Assembly: GCA_039654915.1 (NCBI GenBank)
Contig: CM077597.1
Coordinates: 83,454,001-83,518,000 of the forward strand
Direction of reading: 5' to 3'
DNA length: 64,000 bases
DNA from: Aquilaria yunnanensis
Lineage: Eukaryota > Streptophyta > Magnoliopsida > Malvales > Thymelaeaceae
Part shown: positions 35,779 through 45,941 of the stretch, in pieces
Layout of the letters: the number at the start of each line of letters is the position of its first letter
How positions within the stretch are numbered: position 1 is the first letter of the stretch
Position numbers and translations under genes: made by a program
The notes under the pieces: model-generated
Database searches by the model: none
What the model saw: the letters and a program-made list of their open reading frames with translations, nothing else
What the model was told of the DNA's origin: nothing

Positions 35779-37278
35779 AGACTTCTTGAGGAGGCGAGCG
35801 CCTGGAGCTCTGGTTTCCCAGCTGAGTGTGCCTGAAAAGCTCAAAGAAGAGGTTAGGAGGTCCCCGATTTGCTTTTCCGGGGAGGACCCTCCGACGCCCA
35901 AGTCAGTTTTCTGAGTGAAAGTGGAGGAAGAACACTAAGGGATCAAGTGTCTTGCCTGTTTTGTTTTTCTCAGAGGGAGGAAAATGCCCATCCTTTGCCC
36001 AGTCCCATTTCCTGATATTTATAGGAGTAGCTGGTCCGTTCAGATCGTGACACGTGATCGGTCGGATTTGATCTGTATTTTTGGACCTAGGGGACAGGCA
36101 GCCGTTTGCAGCCTCCTTTAGCCCTGGACCCGGACAAATTGCGTCAGGACTGGGGCGGCTGCGGCGTGTCAGTTCGCCGTTCAGATGTGACGTGTAGGGC
36201 CTGTGGGCGACATGTCAGAGGCTCCTTAAATGCTCATACCGTACTCCCGAGGTCCCCTGGGCGAGGTCGCCCTTCGGTGCGTGCACCCTCTTCGGATTCT
36301 ATCCGTCCTTCGGTGCGAGCACCTCCTTCGGGATCGATCCCATAGTTCTGGGAGTTCCCTTGATGAACACCTTCTTCGGGACTCATACCCATGGTTAGGG
36401 AATTCCCTTGTTCAGGTGTTTCTTGTTCGGGGAAGGTCCTCTTCGGGGTTTCTTCCTTCGGGGAGACTCTGCCTTGCTTCAGAGAGATGGCTCTCTTACC
36501 CGAAGGCTGTCAGTTTGGCCCCTCGATGGAGACGGTGTTGTCCTCGGAATTCCTGACGAGCTAACCGAAGTCTCGAGCTCATAATGTTTGACTTCGCACC
36601 TTCCGAGGTCAGTAAAAGATCCTCTCTTGGGTGACGTCAGACTCCTCGGCCAATATTCTGGCAGGGAGTTACTACCGAGGAGGCAATAGCCTTTGGCTAT
36701 CACAGGCCCCCCTCCGAAAAGCCGAAGTGAGAAACTTCAGTTCATCGGTTTTCGGGTCCTGTGGTTGTGATATCCGTGCCGAAGACGCCTTTTTCTGCAT
36801 ATACCGATGGGCAGCATTTTTGCGTCCTCGAGGCCCGAGAAGATAGGCTGTCCCTGTGCCGAAGATACACCTCCTGGCCGAATTCACAGGCTGTCTCTTG
36901 GTGTCCTTGTGGCGAAGGGAAATAGGATAACCTTATACCAAAGATAGACCTTTTGCCCAAAGTCACAGGCTGTCTTTTGGTGTCTTCGAGGTAACCTACT
37001 TTTTTGCCTTTATAGGTCTGCTCATGTGTCGCGTCCTGTATCCAGCGGAGTCAGTCTAGGGCGGCGCCTCTAGACCAAACGGTGTCAGAGGGCGTGCTCG
37101 ACGTGATGGACGACACGTGGCACGTTTGCTGCGCGATGACCGACACATGGCACACTTTTATTGGGTAAGAATGCACTAAGTACGGCCGGCGTGAATTTTC
37201 AGGCGCTCATAGCAGTTATGGCGACGCTTCGCCTTCCGAGGGGTACTAATGACGACGGTTCTCCTGGCCTTCTCGGCC

Positions 37279-37287
37279 TATATATAT
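37279..37287 (+). promoter_or_regulatory. TATA box of the Tat-B antisense gene
   Basis: tatatatat, 228 bp upstream of the start codon at 37507, on the strand opposite to the retrotransposon genes. It is followed by a pyrimidine-rich leader (ctctttcttcttctgc). Four further copies lie in the array. Tat-C has an equivalent ctatataag at 53524-53532 (minus), 268 bp before its antisense ATG. Confidence 0.7.
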
Positions 37288-37506
37288 CAGTCCTGTCATA
37301 ACCCTCTTTCTTCTTCTGCTTTTGCTTTCTTTTGCCTTCTAATTCTCTCCCGATTTTCCGCGGCGGTTCTCCTTTATCAGGCATTTTTCCGACCAGTTTT
37401 CACGACGGCTTCCAGGAATCCAGATTCCGGCAAGACCTTTGGTGGGTTTTAGTCCTTTTGCTTTTTTCAAAGCTTCTTCTTTGTTTTTCCCGAACTCGTT
37501 TTCATC

Positions 37507-39947
37507 ATGCCTGTTCCCGAGAGTTGGCGACCTCTTCTTTCTCACCCCTGCTGCACTACTCCGGCAAAACTAGAGAAGTGGAAGAAAAAGTTTTTCTTAC
37601 CCTCTTATTCTGTGACGAGGTTGCCCCGTCCTGACCAATTTCCTTTCTCCAACCGAAGTGATGAAATTACCGTTTTCCGAGCTCAACTGAAGGCCGGACT
37701 TCGGTATCCCCCCCCAGAGATGGTTAGCGCGTTCTGCAACTTCCGTGGCATTACTGTTAACCAACTCCCACCGAACTCGTATTGCTATTTCAACGCTTTC
37801 CTCTGTATGTGCGGCGTTTTCAAAATAAAACCTCACTTTGTAGTTTTTCTTCAGTACTACAAGCTCTTCGTGGTCCCGAAGGGTGGCTTCTACTTTATGC
37901 TACCTCGGGGATCCGGGAGCAAAAAGTATACGTTCACCTTCGCCACCAAAGACAGCTGGCGAGGGTGGCAACAAAAATTCTTTTTCCTGAAGAAGTCGGA
38001 GGCTTGGTCGCACGTCCCGACCAAGTGGGCTCAGGGGAGGCTTAAGATGGATGTTGTTGAAGATACTGCTAGACGCCGATGTAGCACCTATCTTTGAGGA
38101 TTTCAACAGGCGCATCCGGGCCGTCTCTGACTGGGCTGCCGAGGTCTCTCCTCGGGCCCTTTACCCCTTTCCGATCAACTGGAGGCTCATGACCGAAGAG
38201 GTCCTTCGGGAACTCAAGGTGGTAAAGGAGCATGTGACAGACCTCAACATGCCGAAACCGGCTTCTTCGGGGAAGGACTCCTGGCTTGTGAAACTCCTTC
38301 GGGGGAAAGAGACTTATGAGTTTTTTTACGAGAGTAAGTTACTTTCTCATTTTTTCCTTCATAACTTCATCTTGGACTTACACTGATCTTCTCTTCCTTT
38401 TTTTCAGAGATGGGCGACGACACGGCTGCCTTTTACAAGGCTCTTTTTACTGGGCAGGCCGAGAGGGGCGAACAGACAAAGAAGGCTGCCTCTCGGAGGC
38501 GGAAGCAGACTTCGGGCGGCCCTCCTTCCAAACGGGCCAAGAAAGCTGCTCCTTCCTCTCTTCCGCAAATTCCGGAGGAGGTAGGCGAGGAGCCCGAAGA
38601 CTCTGCTGCCCCTTTGCCCGAGGTTCCATCCGCTGACGTCCCTTCTTCCGACGTCGTTCCTCAAAGCCCCACGCCTTCGCATGCTCTTCTGGAGGGCGAT
38701 GGGGAGGAGACCCCTTCTGCCGAGGAACGGCGCCAAATAAAAGGCAAGGGGATCTCTACTGAGGCGACGTCGATTCTTGATGACGGCGTTATCGAGGTGC
38801 CAGCGGGTTTGTACTTTGTCGAAGAACCTTTTCTCTCTTGTAAATCCTTAAGAGTTTTCTAGCCTTAACCAATTTTCCTACCTTGTTGTGCAGCGGAGGT
38901 GGCCGCTCCTGACTGGGTTGCCGAACACGCCCGCAAGAGGGCCCTTCGGGATGCCCAAGTCCCAGCAGGGAAAGTTCCGAAGGAGCCCTTCTGGACGTTC
39001 ACGGAGGACATGAATATGTACTCCGAGGACTGTCCCGAGATGGCCAGGCAGATGTGCAAAGGGGTTTTTACTGAGGCCTCTTACAAGGCCCTTACAGAGG
39101 CTTACCCTGGCGACATCTCTTTGGCCGCCAAACTTACTGAACACGCCGCCCAGGTATGCTTCACTGTTTTCTTAGTGCCAATTTCGCCTTTGCTTTTTAC
39201 TTAGCATCATTTTCCCTTTGTTTGCTTTTTTGGCAGCTGATGGGGTACGCCGGGTTGCTCCGTGTTCGGGTGGCGCGAGAGTCAGAAAGGAGGGCGTCAC
39301 TCTGGGACCTTTACACCAAGACGAAGGCCCAGTGTTCGGCGTTGGCTGCCGAGAATGCCCAGCTGAAGCAGTCTTCGGAGAAGGAAGTTGCTGAACTTCG
39401 GGAGGAGTTCATAAAAGAGAAAGAGGAACTTGAGAAAAGCACCTCCCAGAAACTTTCCGACGTCGGTTCTCGGGTGGCGGAGCTGACTTCGACCGTAGAA
39501 GCGATTCAAAAGGATAAGTCAGAAAGTGACGCAATCCTTGCGAAGACGCTCGAGGAAAAGGCCCAGCTCGAAGCCGAGGTCGCATCTCTGAAGAAGCCTT
39601 CAGAAGAGAAGAAGAAGATGAAGGCATTGAAGAAAAAGCTTAAGGATCTGGAGAAGGATTACGCGGATCTGGAGAAGGACTATGCAGATTTGGCGGTCAA
39701 GAAGCGGGAGTCCGATGATATGACGAAGTTGGGCTTTCAAGACGGCTTCTGTCTTGCTCGGCACCAAATTCTGCAGAAGTTCCCAGATTTCGACCTCTCC
39801 TTCCTCGAAGGCATGAACATCCCGAAGGAGCCTCGGTGGACTTGGTCCAAGATCGAGCACTTGAAACTGCCTCCTTCTTTCTCGGCGCCGAAGGCTGCTG
39901 ACAAAAGCACAGAGGTTGGCAGTTCTCAAGATGCCGAGGTTCCTTAG
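37507..39947 (+). pseudogene. Antisense four-exon gene of Tat-B (extra ORF, 'putative gypsy type transposon' family)
   Basis: Runs opposite to gag-pol. Exons inferred from reading frame and splice sites: 37507-38333, 38408-38806, 38894-39153, 39237-39947. The donors are gt-aagttac, gt-ttgtac and gt-atgctt; the acceptors are tttttttcag, gttgtgcag and ttttggcag, and all phases fit. The product would be about 730 residues. Exon 1 holds a globular domain (LPPNSYCYFNAFL, VPKGGFYFML, WQQKFFFL) like the family often annotated as putative gypsy-type transposon; exon 2 is charged with a KR-rich stretch (SKRAKK); exon 3 has PFWTFTEDMNMYSED; exon 4 is a long coiled coil with the repeated LEKDYADLEKDYADL. 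A loss equal to about 4 bases near 38055 shifts frame in exon 1. Antisense extra ORFs are known in Tat elements; their role is unknown. Confidence 0.85.
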
Positions 39948-40084
39948 TTTGTAATAGGGCCTTTTGTCTTCATTTTCTTCTTCTTTTTTGTAGTCTTTCA
40001 GCAACTTTCTTCTCTGTAGGCACTCTTTGGCTCAATAGATAAAAATTTGGCTAAGTATTTTTTGCCAGATCCCTTTGTTTTCCC

Positions 40085-40307
40085 TTTGTCCCGAACATAA
40101 TCCGCTCGAGAGACTTCAGAAAATCATACTCTTGCTTTCCTTTGTCCCGAACATAATCCGCTCGAGAGACTTCGGAAAATCATACTCTTGCTTTCCTTTG
40201 TCCCGAACATTTTCGCTCAAGGGACTTCGGAAGACCATACTTTTGCTTTCCTTTGTCCCGAACATATTCGCTCAAGGGACTTCGGAAAACCATACTTTTG
40301 CTTTCCT
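40085..40307 (+). repeat. Minisatellite, four units of about 56 bp
   Basis: Units start with tttgtcccgaaca at 40085, 40141, 40197 and 40252 and share cttcggaa and catacttttgctttcc. They lie between the integrase stop and the antisense gene stop, the variable 3' region of Tat elements. Confidence 0.92.
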
Positions 40308-40409
40308 CGGTGATTGCTTTCGTGAGACTCTTGTTTTGCACTTCTTCAGAATCTTTTTACTTAGACAAATTTGTCCAACTTGTGCAATACAACTTTCCCA
40401 CCAAACTTT

Positions 40410-41747
40410 TTAGGCATAGAATTTTTTCAAGGCCTCTGAGTGCCAAGTGTTTTTTAATTCTATGCCTTCGGCATCGCCGAGCTTATAAACTCCTTTTCGT
40501 ACTTCGGCAAGTACCAGGTACGGTCCTTCCCAATTTGCGCGAAGTACCCCGTGGGATGGCTTTCGGGGTGCAAATTCAGCCTTTCGGAGAACGAGATCTC
40601 CCTTCTTTATTCCTTTTGGCCTGGCGCGTAGATTTATGGCTGCTGCCACTCTTTGCTGGAAAGCTTTTCTTCTCAGCTCGGCTACTTCTCTGTGTTCGCC
40701 GACGAGGTCGAGCTTGGTTCTCAGGCTGAGGTCATTTCCATTTTCATCAAACACTTGGACTCGTATTGACGGTTGTACTACCTCGACAGGGATGATGGCC
40801 TCTGTACCGAAGACTAGTGAAAAAGGCGTTTCCCCTGTGGCTCTTCGGGGTGTTGTTCGGTAGCTCCATAACACATTTTGGAGTTCTCCTAGCCATTTCC
40901 CTTTTGCTTCTCCCAGTCTCTTTTTCAGACCATCTTTTATGGTCCTGTTAGATACTTCCACCTGCCCATTACTTTGGGGGTGAGCTACTGGGGCGAAGTG
41001 CATTTTTGTCCCGAGGTCGCTAATGAACTCTTGGAATCCTTTGTCTATAAACTGGGATCCATTGTCCGCTACGAGTACCCTCGGTATGCCGAATCTGCAT
41101 ACGATGTTTTTCCATACGAACTTCTGCACTTCTTTTGCCGAGATAGTTGTCAGAGGTTCTGCCTCGACCCACTTAGAGAAATAGTCTACTGCTACTACGC
41201 AGAACTTTACGCCTCCAGGCGCCGTTGGGAGTGGCCCAATGAGATATATGCCCCAAACTGCGAAGGGCGAAGGATAGTCTGCCGAAGTCACGAACTCTGA
41301 GGGTGTTCTTTGGATGTTCGCATGTCTCTGGCAACTCCCACATTTCTGGACGAACTGCTTGGCGTCCTTTCTCAGGGTAGGCCAGAAGTATCCTTGGCGA
41401 AGTATCACTACTGCGAGGGCGTCGGTTCCGATGTGCGAACCACAGGCACCTTCGTGAACTTCTTCGAGGATCTTTTCAGTATCCTCTTCACTAACACACC
41501 TCTGTAGTGGGTTTGCATATCCTTGCCGATATAGCTCTTCTCCAATTAAGAAAAAACGTCCGGAGCGCCTTCGCACTTTTGCGGCTTCACTGGGGTCTTC
41601 GGGGAGCGTGTTGGTTGCGAGATACGTTTTGATTGGTTCTTTCCATCCTTTCCCCGAGGTCTCTATGCTTAACACCGTGATGCTGGGGTGGCGTAGCACT
41701 TCGGTGCAAGTTTTGGACTTCGCCAAACAGTCTGCCTCAGCATTTTC
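40410..41747 (-). pseudogene. Tat-B integrase
   Basis: In frame with upstream pol after one TGA at 41748-41750. From codon 1 at 41726 there are 438 codons: an N-terminal zinc-binding region (HEGACGSHIG ... CGSCQ, about residues 91-132), the catalytic core and a C-terminal GPY-like part (WEGPYLVLAEVRKGVYKLGD), ending ALKKFYA. Of the DDE triad, the second Asp (VADNGSQF, about 221) and the Glu (GQVEVSN, about 257) are present, but the first Asp is Tyr (WGIYLIGPL, residue 161, codon 41246-41244). Tat-C keeps WGIDFTGP at this place. Integration would need another element's enzyme. Without chromodomain, as usual for Tat. Confidence 0.93.
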
Positions 41748-44480
41748 TCATCGGGGTACGTTCTCGATTTTCACGACGTCGAACTCCCGAATAAGCTTTG
41801 TTACCAACTCATGGTATTTGGCCAAGGTCGGGTCTTTCGCGCCATAGTCCCCTGCCATTTGACGGACCACCAGCTGGGAATCACTGTGGGCTTTCAAGTT
41901 TCTCACGCCAATTTTCTTGGCCAGGCGTAATCCTGCTATGAGGGCCTCATACTCGGCCATATTGTTGGTGGCGTTGAAACTGAACTTGATGGCCTTCATT
42001 ACTTCTAGGCCTTCGGGGCCTCTGATAATCACTCCAGCTCCCTGGTGTTCGGACCCTGAGGCCCCGTCAACATATAACGTCCATTCTGGCACGTCTTCGC
42101 CAGAGAACGAATGTCCCTCCGCGGTGTTTGGTACTTCGGCAATGAAGTCTGCCAAAGCTTGAGCTTTTATAGCTTTCCGGGGTTCATACGTGATGTCATG
42201 TTCGCCAAGCTCTATACACCACTTGGAAAGCCTTCCCGAGTGATCAACTTTCCTCATAACATCCCGTAGAGGCAGGGTACTTCGGACGATAATGGGGTGA
42301 GCCTGAAAGTATGGCCGCAACCTTCTCCCTGCGAGCACTAAGGCATATATAGCTTTTTGAAGCAAAGGGTACCTGACTTCGGCGCCATGCAGGGACTTGC
42401 TGACATAGTAGACCGGCCATTGCTTTGGCCCTTCTTCTTTTACGAGGACCGAGCTCACAGCTTTTTCTGTGACGGCGAGGTATAATACGAGGGGCTCTCC
42501 CTCCCGAGGTTGCCGCAGAGTCGGCAGGCTGGCCAAGTAGACTTTGAGTTCTTCCCAGGCTTTTTGGCAATCTTCATCCCAAGGATGACCATTCCTTCCG
42601 AGGTCGCCTTCCATCTTTGCTGCCTTTGTGAGGACTTTGAAGAAGGGTCGACACCTATCTCCATACCTGGAAATAAACCTGCTCAGAGAGGTTATTCTTC
42701 CGGTGAGCCTTTGCACGTCTTTGACTGTGGCAGGAGTTCGGAATTCAAGCAAAGCCTTAATCTTCTTGGGGTTAGCATCGATGCCTTTTTCAGATACCAT
42801 GTACCCAAGGAACTTTCCCGAGGTCACCCTGAAGATGCATTTCTCAGGATTAAGGCGGATCCCGAAGGCTCTGAGTTTTTGGAAGGTTTCCTCTAAATCT
42901 GCAACGTGGTAGCCAGGCAGTTTGCTTTTGACTATCATATCATCGACATACACCTCCATGTTCCTCCCCATTTGGTCTTTGAAGACTTTGTTCATCAGCC
43001 TCTGGTAGGTGGCTCCTGCATTTTTGAGTCCGAAGGGCATCCTGATATAGCAATATGCTCCTCCCTCAGTGATAAAGGTAGTCTTCTCTTCATCTTCGGG
43101 GTTCATCCTTATCTGATGATACCCACTGAAAGCGTCCAGGAAACTTAGGAGCCCGTACTCGGCAGTTGAGTCTACCAGTTGGTCTATTGGCGGAAGAGGA
43201 TATGAATCTTTCGGGCAAGCATCGTTCAAATTTCTGAAGTCGATGCACATCCGGAGCTTACTACTTCCTTCTTTCGTGGCAATTACCACGTTGCTTAGCC
43301 ATTCGGGGTAGTTTACTTCCCGGATAACGCTAGCGTCTATCAGACGCTGGACTTCGGTCTTGACGAAGTCACTTTTGTGAGCTGAGATGCTCCGTTTCTT
43401 TTGCCGGACAGGTTTTATCTCCGGACTCGCTTTGAGGCTATGCTGGATTACGCGAGGGTTTACCCCTGGCATGTCCTTCGGTGAGTAGGCGAACAGATCT
43501 TTATTTTCGAGCAGAAAAGATACAAGTTTTTCCTTGTCTCCTTCGGCCATGCTTTTCCGTATTCGGGTATTATGGCCTGGGACAAGCTCTACTTCTTCTG
43601 TTTCCGCTTTTGTGGGATCTTCTTCTGCCTCGCCCCTTTTCAGCTCTTTTGCTTCTACAGCATGTGCTAAGTTGCTTGCTGGAGCCTTTCGTGCTCTGAT
43701 GAATACCTTTCTCACCTCGCCTTGATCAATGAAGATCTTTGCGTCTCCTTCCTTGGCCGCGAAGGTGACGGTCAAGTACTTTACATCTGGGCGAATGTGA
43801 AGATTTCCCTGTGTCTGTCTGCCGAGGATGGCGTTGTATGACGAAGGAACGTCCATGACTATGAATCTTGCCATGGTAGAAGTGAACAACTCAGCAGTTC
43901 CTTTTTCCGAAGTTCCTTTCACCATCAAGGGGAGGTCGATCCACCCGAGGACAGGTAGCTCAGATGGTCCTATGCCGAACGTGGGTGAAGTAACAGCCTT
44001 GAGGTCACTCCTGGATACGCCCAAGCTTGGCAGCAAATGTGAGAACAAGACGTCTGTGTTTGACCCATCGTCCAGCAGTACCCTCTTGACGTCCCAGTTT
44101 CCTATCCTCGCCATTATCAGCAATGGATCGTCATGGGGAAATACGATGGTGGAGCCATCCTCGCGGGCCAATTTTTTCGTTGGGCTCTGATATTCCATCA
44201 CCGCTATCTCTCTGGCCCTTCTTTTTCTTTCCGAGGATGGAAGTCCGGTTGTGATCATCTGTATTACTCCTGCCGAAGGTGGAGGACGCCTTCTTGGACT
44301 TCGGTTCCTTCGCCTGTCTGAATCGTAATCCTCGTCATCGGGCTTTCCTTCTTCCTCTTTTTGACCCTTCGGGGAAGGCATTCTCAAATAACGCCGAAGC
44401 TGGCCCTGCTTTATCAGTGATTCAATGTACTTTTTCAACTGAAAGCAGTCTTCGGTGTCATGACCGTGATCACGGTGGAA
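41748..44480 (-). pseudogene. Tat-B protease, RT, RNase H and archaeal-type RNase H
   Basis: One open frame of about 910 codons between two in-frame stops. Counting from 44438: protease active site VLLDDGSNTDVLF (about 120-132); RT from CIDFRNLNDACPKDSYPLP (about 398), FLDAFSGYHQI (423-433), YVDDMIVKS (487-495); thumb and connection with LTGRITSLSRFISRYGD; RNase H (LYLAVTEKAVSSVL, YYVSKSLHG, about 640-760); and the second, archaeal-type RNase H (WTLYVDGASG about 776, EYEALIAGLRLA, HSDSQLVVRQMAG). The dual RNase H marks the Tat lineage. These enzymes copy the element RNA to DNA inside the particle. All catalytic motifs are intact; only the flanking stops (TAG at 44481-44483, TGA at 41748-41750) block a full polyprotein. 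Confidence 0.95.
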
Positions 44481-45941
44481 CTAACAGAACTTCTTCATGT
44501 TCCTTCTGTTGTCAGCAGTCATGCCCATCGGTCGCTGGATTTGAGCCCCCTGTTTTTCCAACGCCATGAGGACGTTAGCCCTCGTGGTGCTCAGAGGTGT
44601 AAAGTTTTGGGGCTTCCTTCCTCCTACTCGCGTTCTCCGAGGTCGGCCTAACTGTTCCGTCGGACACCGGGCTTGCTGGCTGGACCCTTCGCCACGAGTG
44701 TGAATATGTTCAGCCTTCGGTCCCGTCATTCTCAGCTCTTCGGCTGTCATATGTTGTTCGGCCCTTCGGTAGAATTCTCCAAGCGTGTCCGGGGGATCTT
44801 TGGAGAATTCATAAAACAAGTGCGAATCCCTCTGGAGGCCCCTCGTCATGGCGAGGATGCGGATTTCGGGACAAAAGTCCGGAACACAGAGAGCCTCTCT
44901 GTTGAACCTCTCGACATAGTCACGGATGGTCTCCCCATTTCTTTGTGCTATGTCAAACATCTGGACGGGCATCTTCGCCGTCGGCTTGCTCCCAATGAAC
45001 TGTTGGGTGAACGCTGTGGATAGCTCCTGGAACCCCCTAATGTTTTCGGGAGGCAGGGAATTGTACCAGGCAGTTGCTGGTCCTGCGAGGGTGACTTCAA
45101 AGCACTTGCAAAGTGTAGCATCATCAACCCCGTGTAGCACCATGCTGTGTTTATACTTTGTTAGGTGGGCCTGGGGATCCGTCCGACCCTCATAGGTCTC
45201 TAGCCGAGGTAGCCTGAAGTCACTTGGCATGGCCGCCTCGACCACTGTTCGGGCGAAAGGAGTTTCCTCTCCAGAGACGGTTTCAGTTAGCCTGGCCCAA
45301 ACAGGCTTCCGTGCCACCTGCTGTTCCACTCTCTCCAGTCTTGCCAAGACTTTCTCCAGGAGGAGCGTAGCACTGGGCTCCTCTTCCTGGTGCTTGAAGG
45401 TTCTTGGGCAAAAGGACTGTTGTCGTCTCTTCGGGGAGCGACTTCGGTACCGAGGTGAAGGGGACCTTGCCTCTGGCGAAAAACTTCTTCTGGACGGGAT
45501 TTCTGGTCGTTCAGACCTCGCTCCTTCCGCCAGCCGTGCTCCGAGTGGCAAGTTATCTGTCGAGGACTCTTCCCGTGGCACCCCACTTCCCGAGCTATGA
45601 TGGGTTGGCCTTGGGCTTTTCTCCCGATGTCATGCTGGCGAAGTGGGTTTTTGCGCCTGGGCTGGTTGCGGCCACCTTCGGTCTATTTGTTGTGTCATTT
45701 CAGCCACAACAGACCTCTGAAAGTCTCGTAAAAAACCCATGGTGATGACAAGAGGGCGTTCCTCTTCAGGCAAGGAAGTCTCTGGGGGACTTTGTTCGGT
45801 AGCTGGTTGGGTCTCAGGCGCAGACGGGGACTTCGGGAGTCCTTTGTCCTTCGAACGCCGAGTTTCGACAACAGCTACCTGGGAATAGTTTCCCACAGAC
45901 GGCGCCAAATGATGCCCCAAGGCATCTTCATTTGCTGTCAT
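44481..45941 (-). pseudogene. Tat-B gag
   Basis: The frame begins with an ATG at 45941, inside the LTR end, and crosses the primer site (MTANEDALGHH, then LAPSVGNYSQ). It meets a TGA at 45630-45632 and continues in the same frame with an Arg/Ser-rich segment (SPSPRYRSRSPKRR), a capsid-like retrotransposon gag domain (MPSDFRLPRLETYEGRTDPQ, AWYNSLPPENIRGFQEL, GETIRDYVERF), and a zinc knuckle (C..FHRDHGHDTEDC). The TAG at 44481-44483 falls inside that knuckle, between its first Cys and FH; Tat-A has CAA at the same codon. Gag and pol are one frame, so the stops are single-base nonsense changes and not a programmed frameshift. Confidence 0.92.
45892..45909 (-). other. Primer-binding site of Tat-B
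   Basis: The minus strand reads tttggcgccgtctgtggg directly after the LTR end (CATCA). The tggcgccgt core matches the tRNA-Asp-type primer site of Tat elements. It is also within the gag reading frame. Confidence 0.82.

Larger units (their letters stand above)
28442..37609 (-). repeat. Five-unit tandem array of about 1834 bp inside Tat-B
   Basis: Units start at 28442, 30276, 32110, 33944 and 35777 (lengths 1834, 1834, 1834, 1833, 1833). Each holds an LTR lacking its last 44 sense bases (internal copies 30276-31202, 32110-33036, 33944-34869, 35777-36702), the polypurine tract, the intergenic part, a TATA box for the antisense gene and its first 34 codons. Unit 5 runs on into the full antisense gene. 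Units 1-4 end at exactly the same base (after ...ttatt) and jump to the same LTR base (agagacttc). Copies are about 98-99% identical. Confidence 0.97.

Noticed and set aside
28772..36345. Repeated 60-112-codon frames recurring every 1834 bp on both strands
   Set aside because: They are translations of LTR and intergenic sequence copied by the tandem array; none has a recognisable domain, and the regular recurrence reflects the DNA repeat only.
28442..37609. Regularly spaced repeats as a CRISPR array
   Set aside because: Units are 1.8 kb and fully repeated with no unique spacers; the context is a plant retrotransposon.
37507..39947. The antisense gene as a captured host gene
   Set aside because: The same gene occurs at the same place in Tat-C and similar antisense ORFs are known in Tat elements, so it belongs to the element.
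44481..44483. Programmed stop-codon read-through between gag and pol
   Set aside because: The TAG lies inside the zinc knuckle, the following bases are not a known read-through context, Tat-A has a sense codon there, and two further stops occur in the same frame. Nonsense mutation is simpler.
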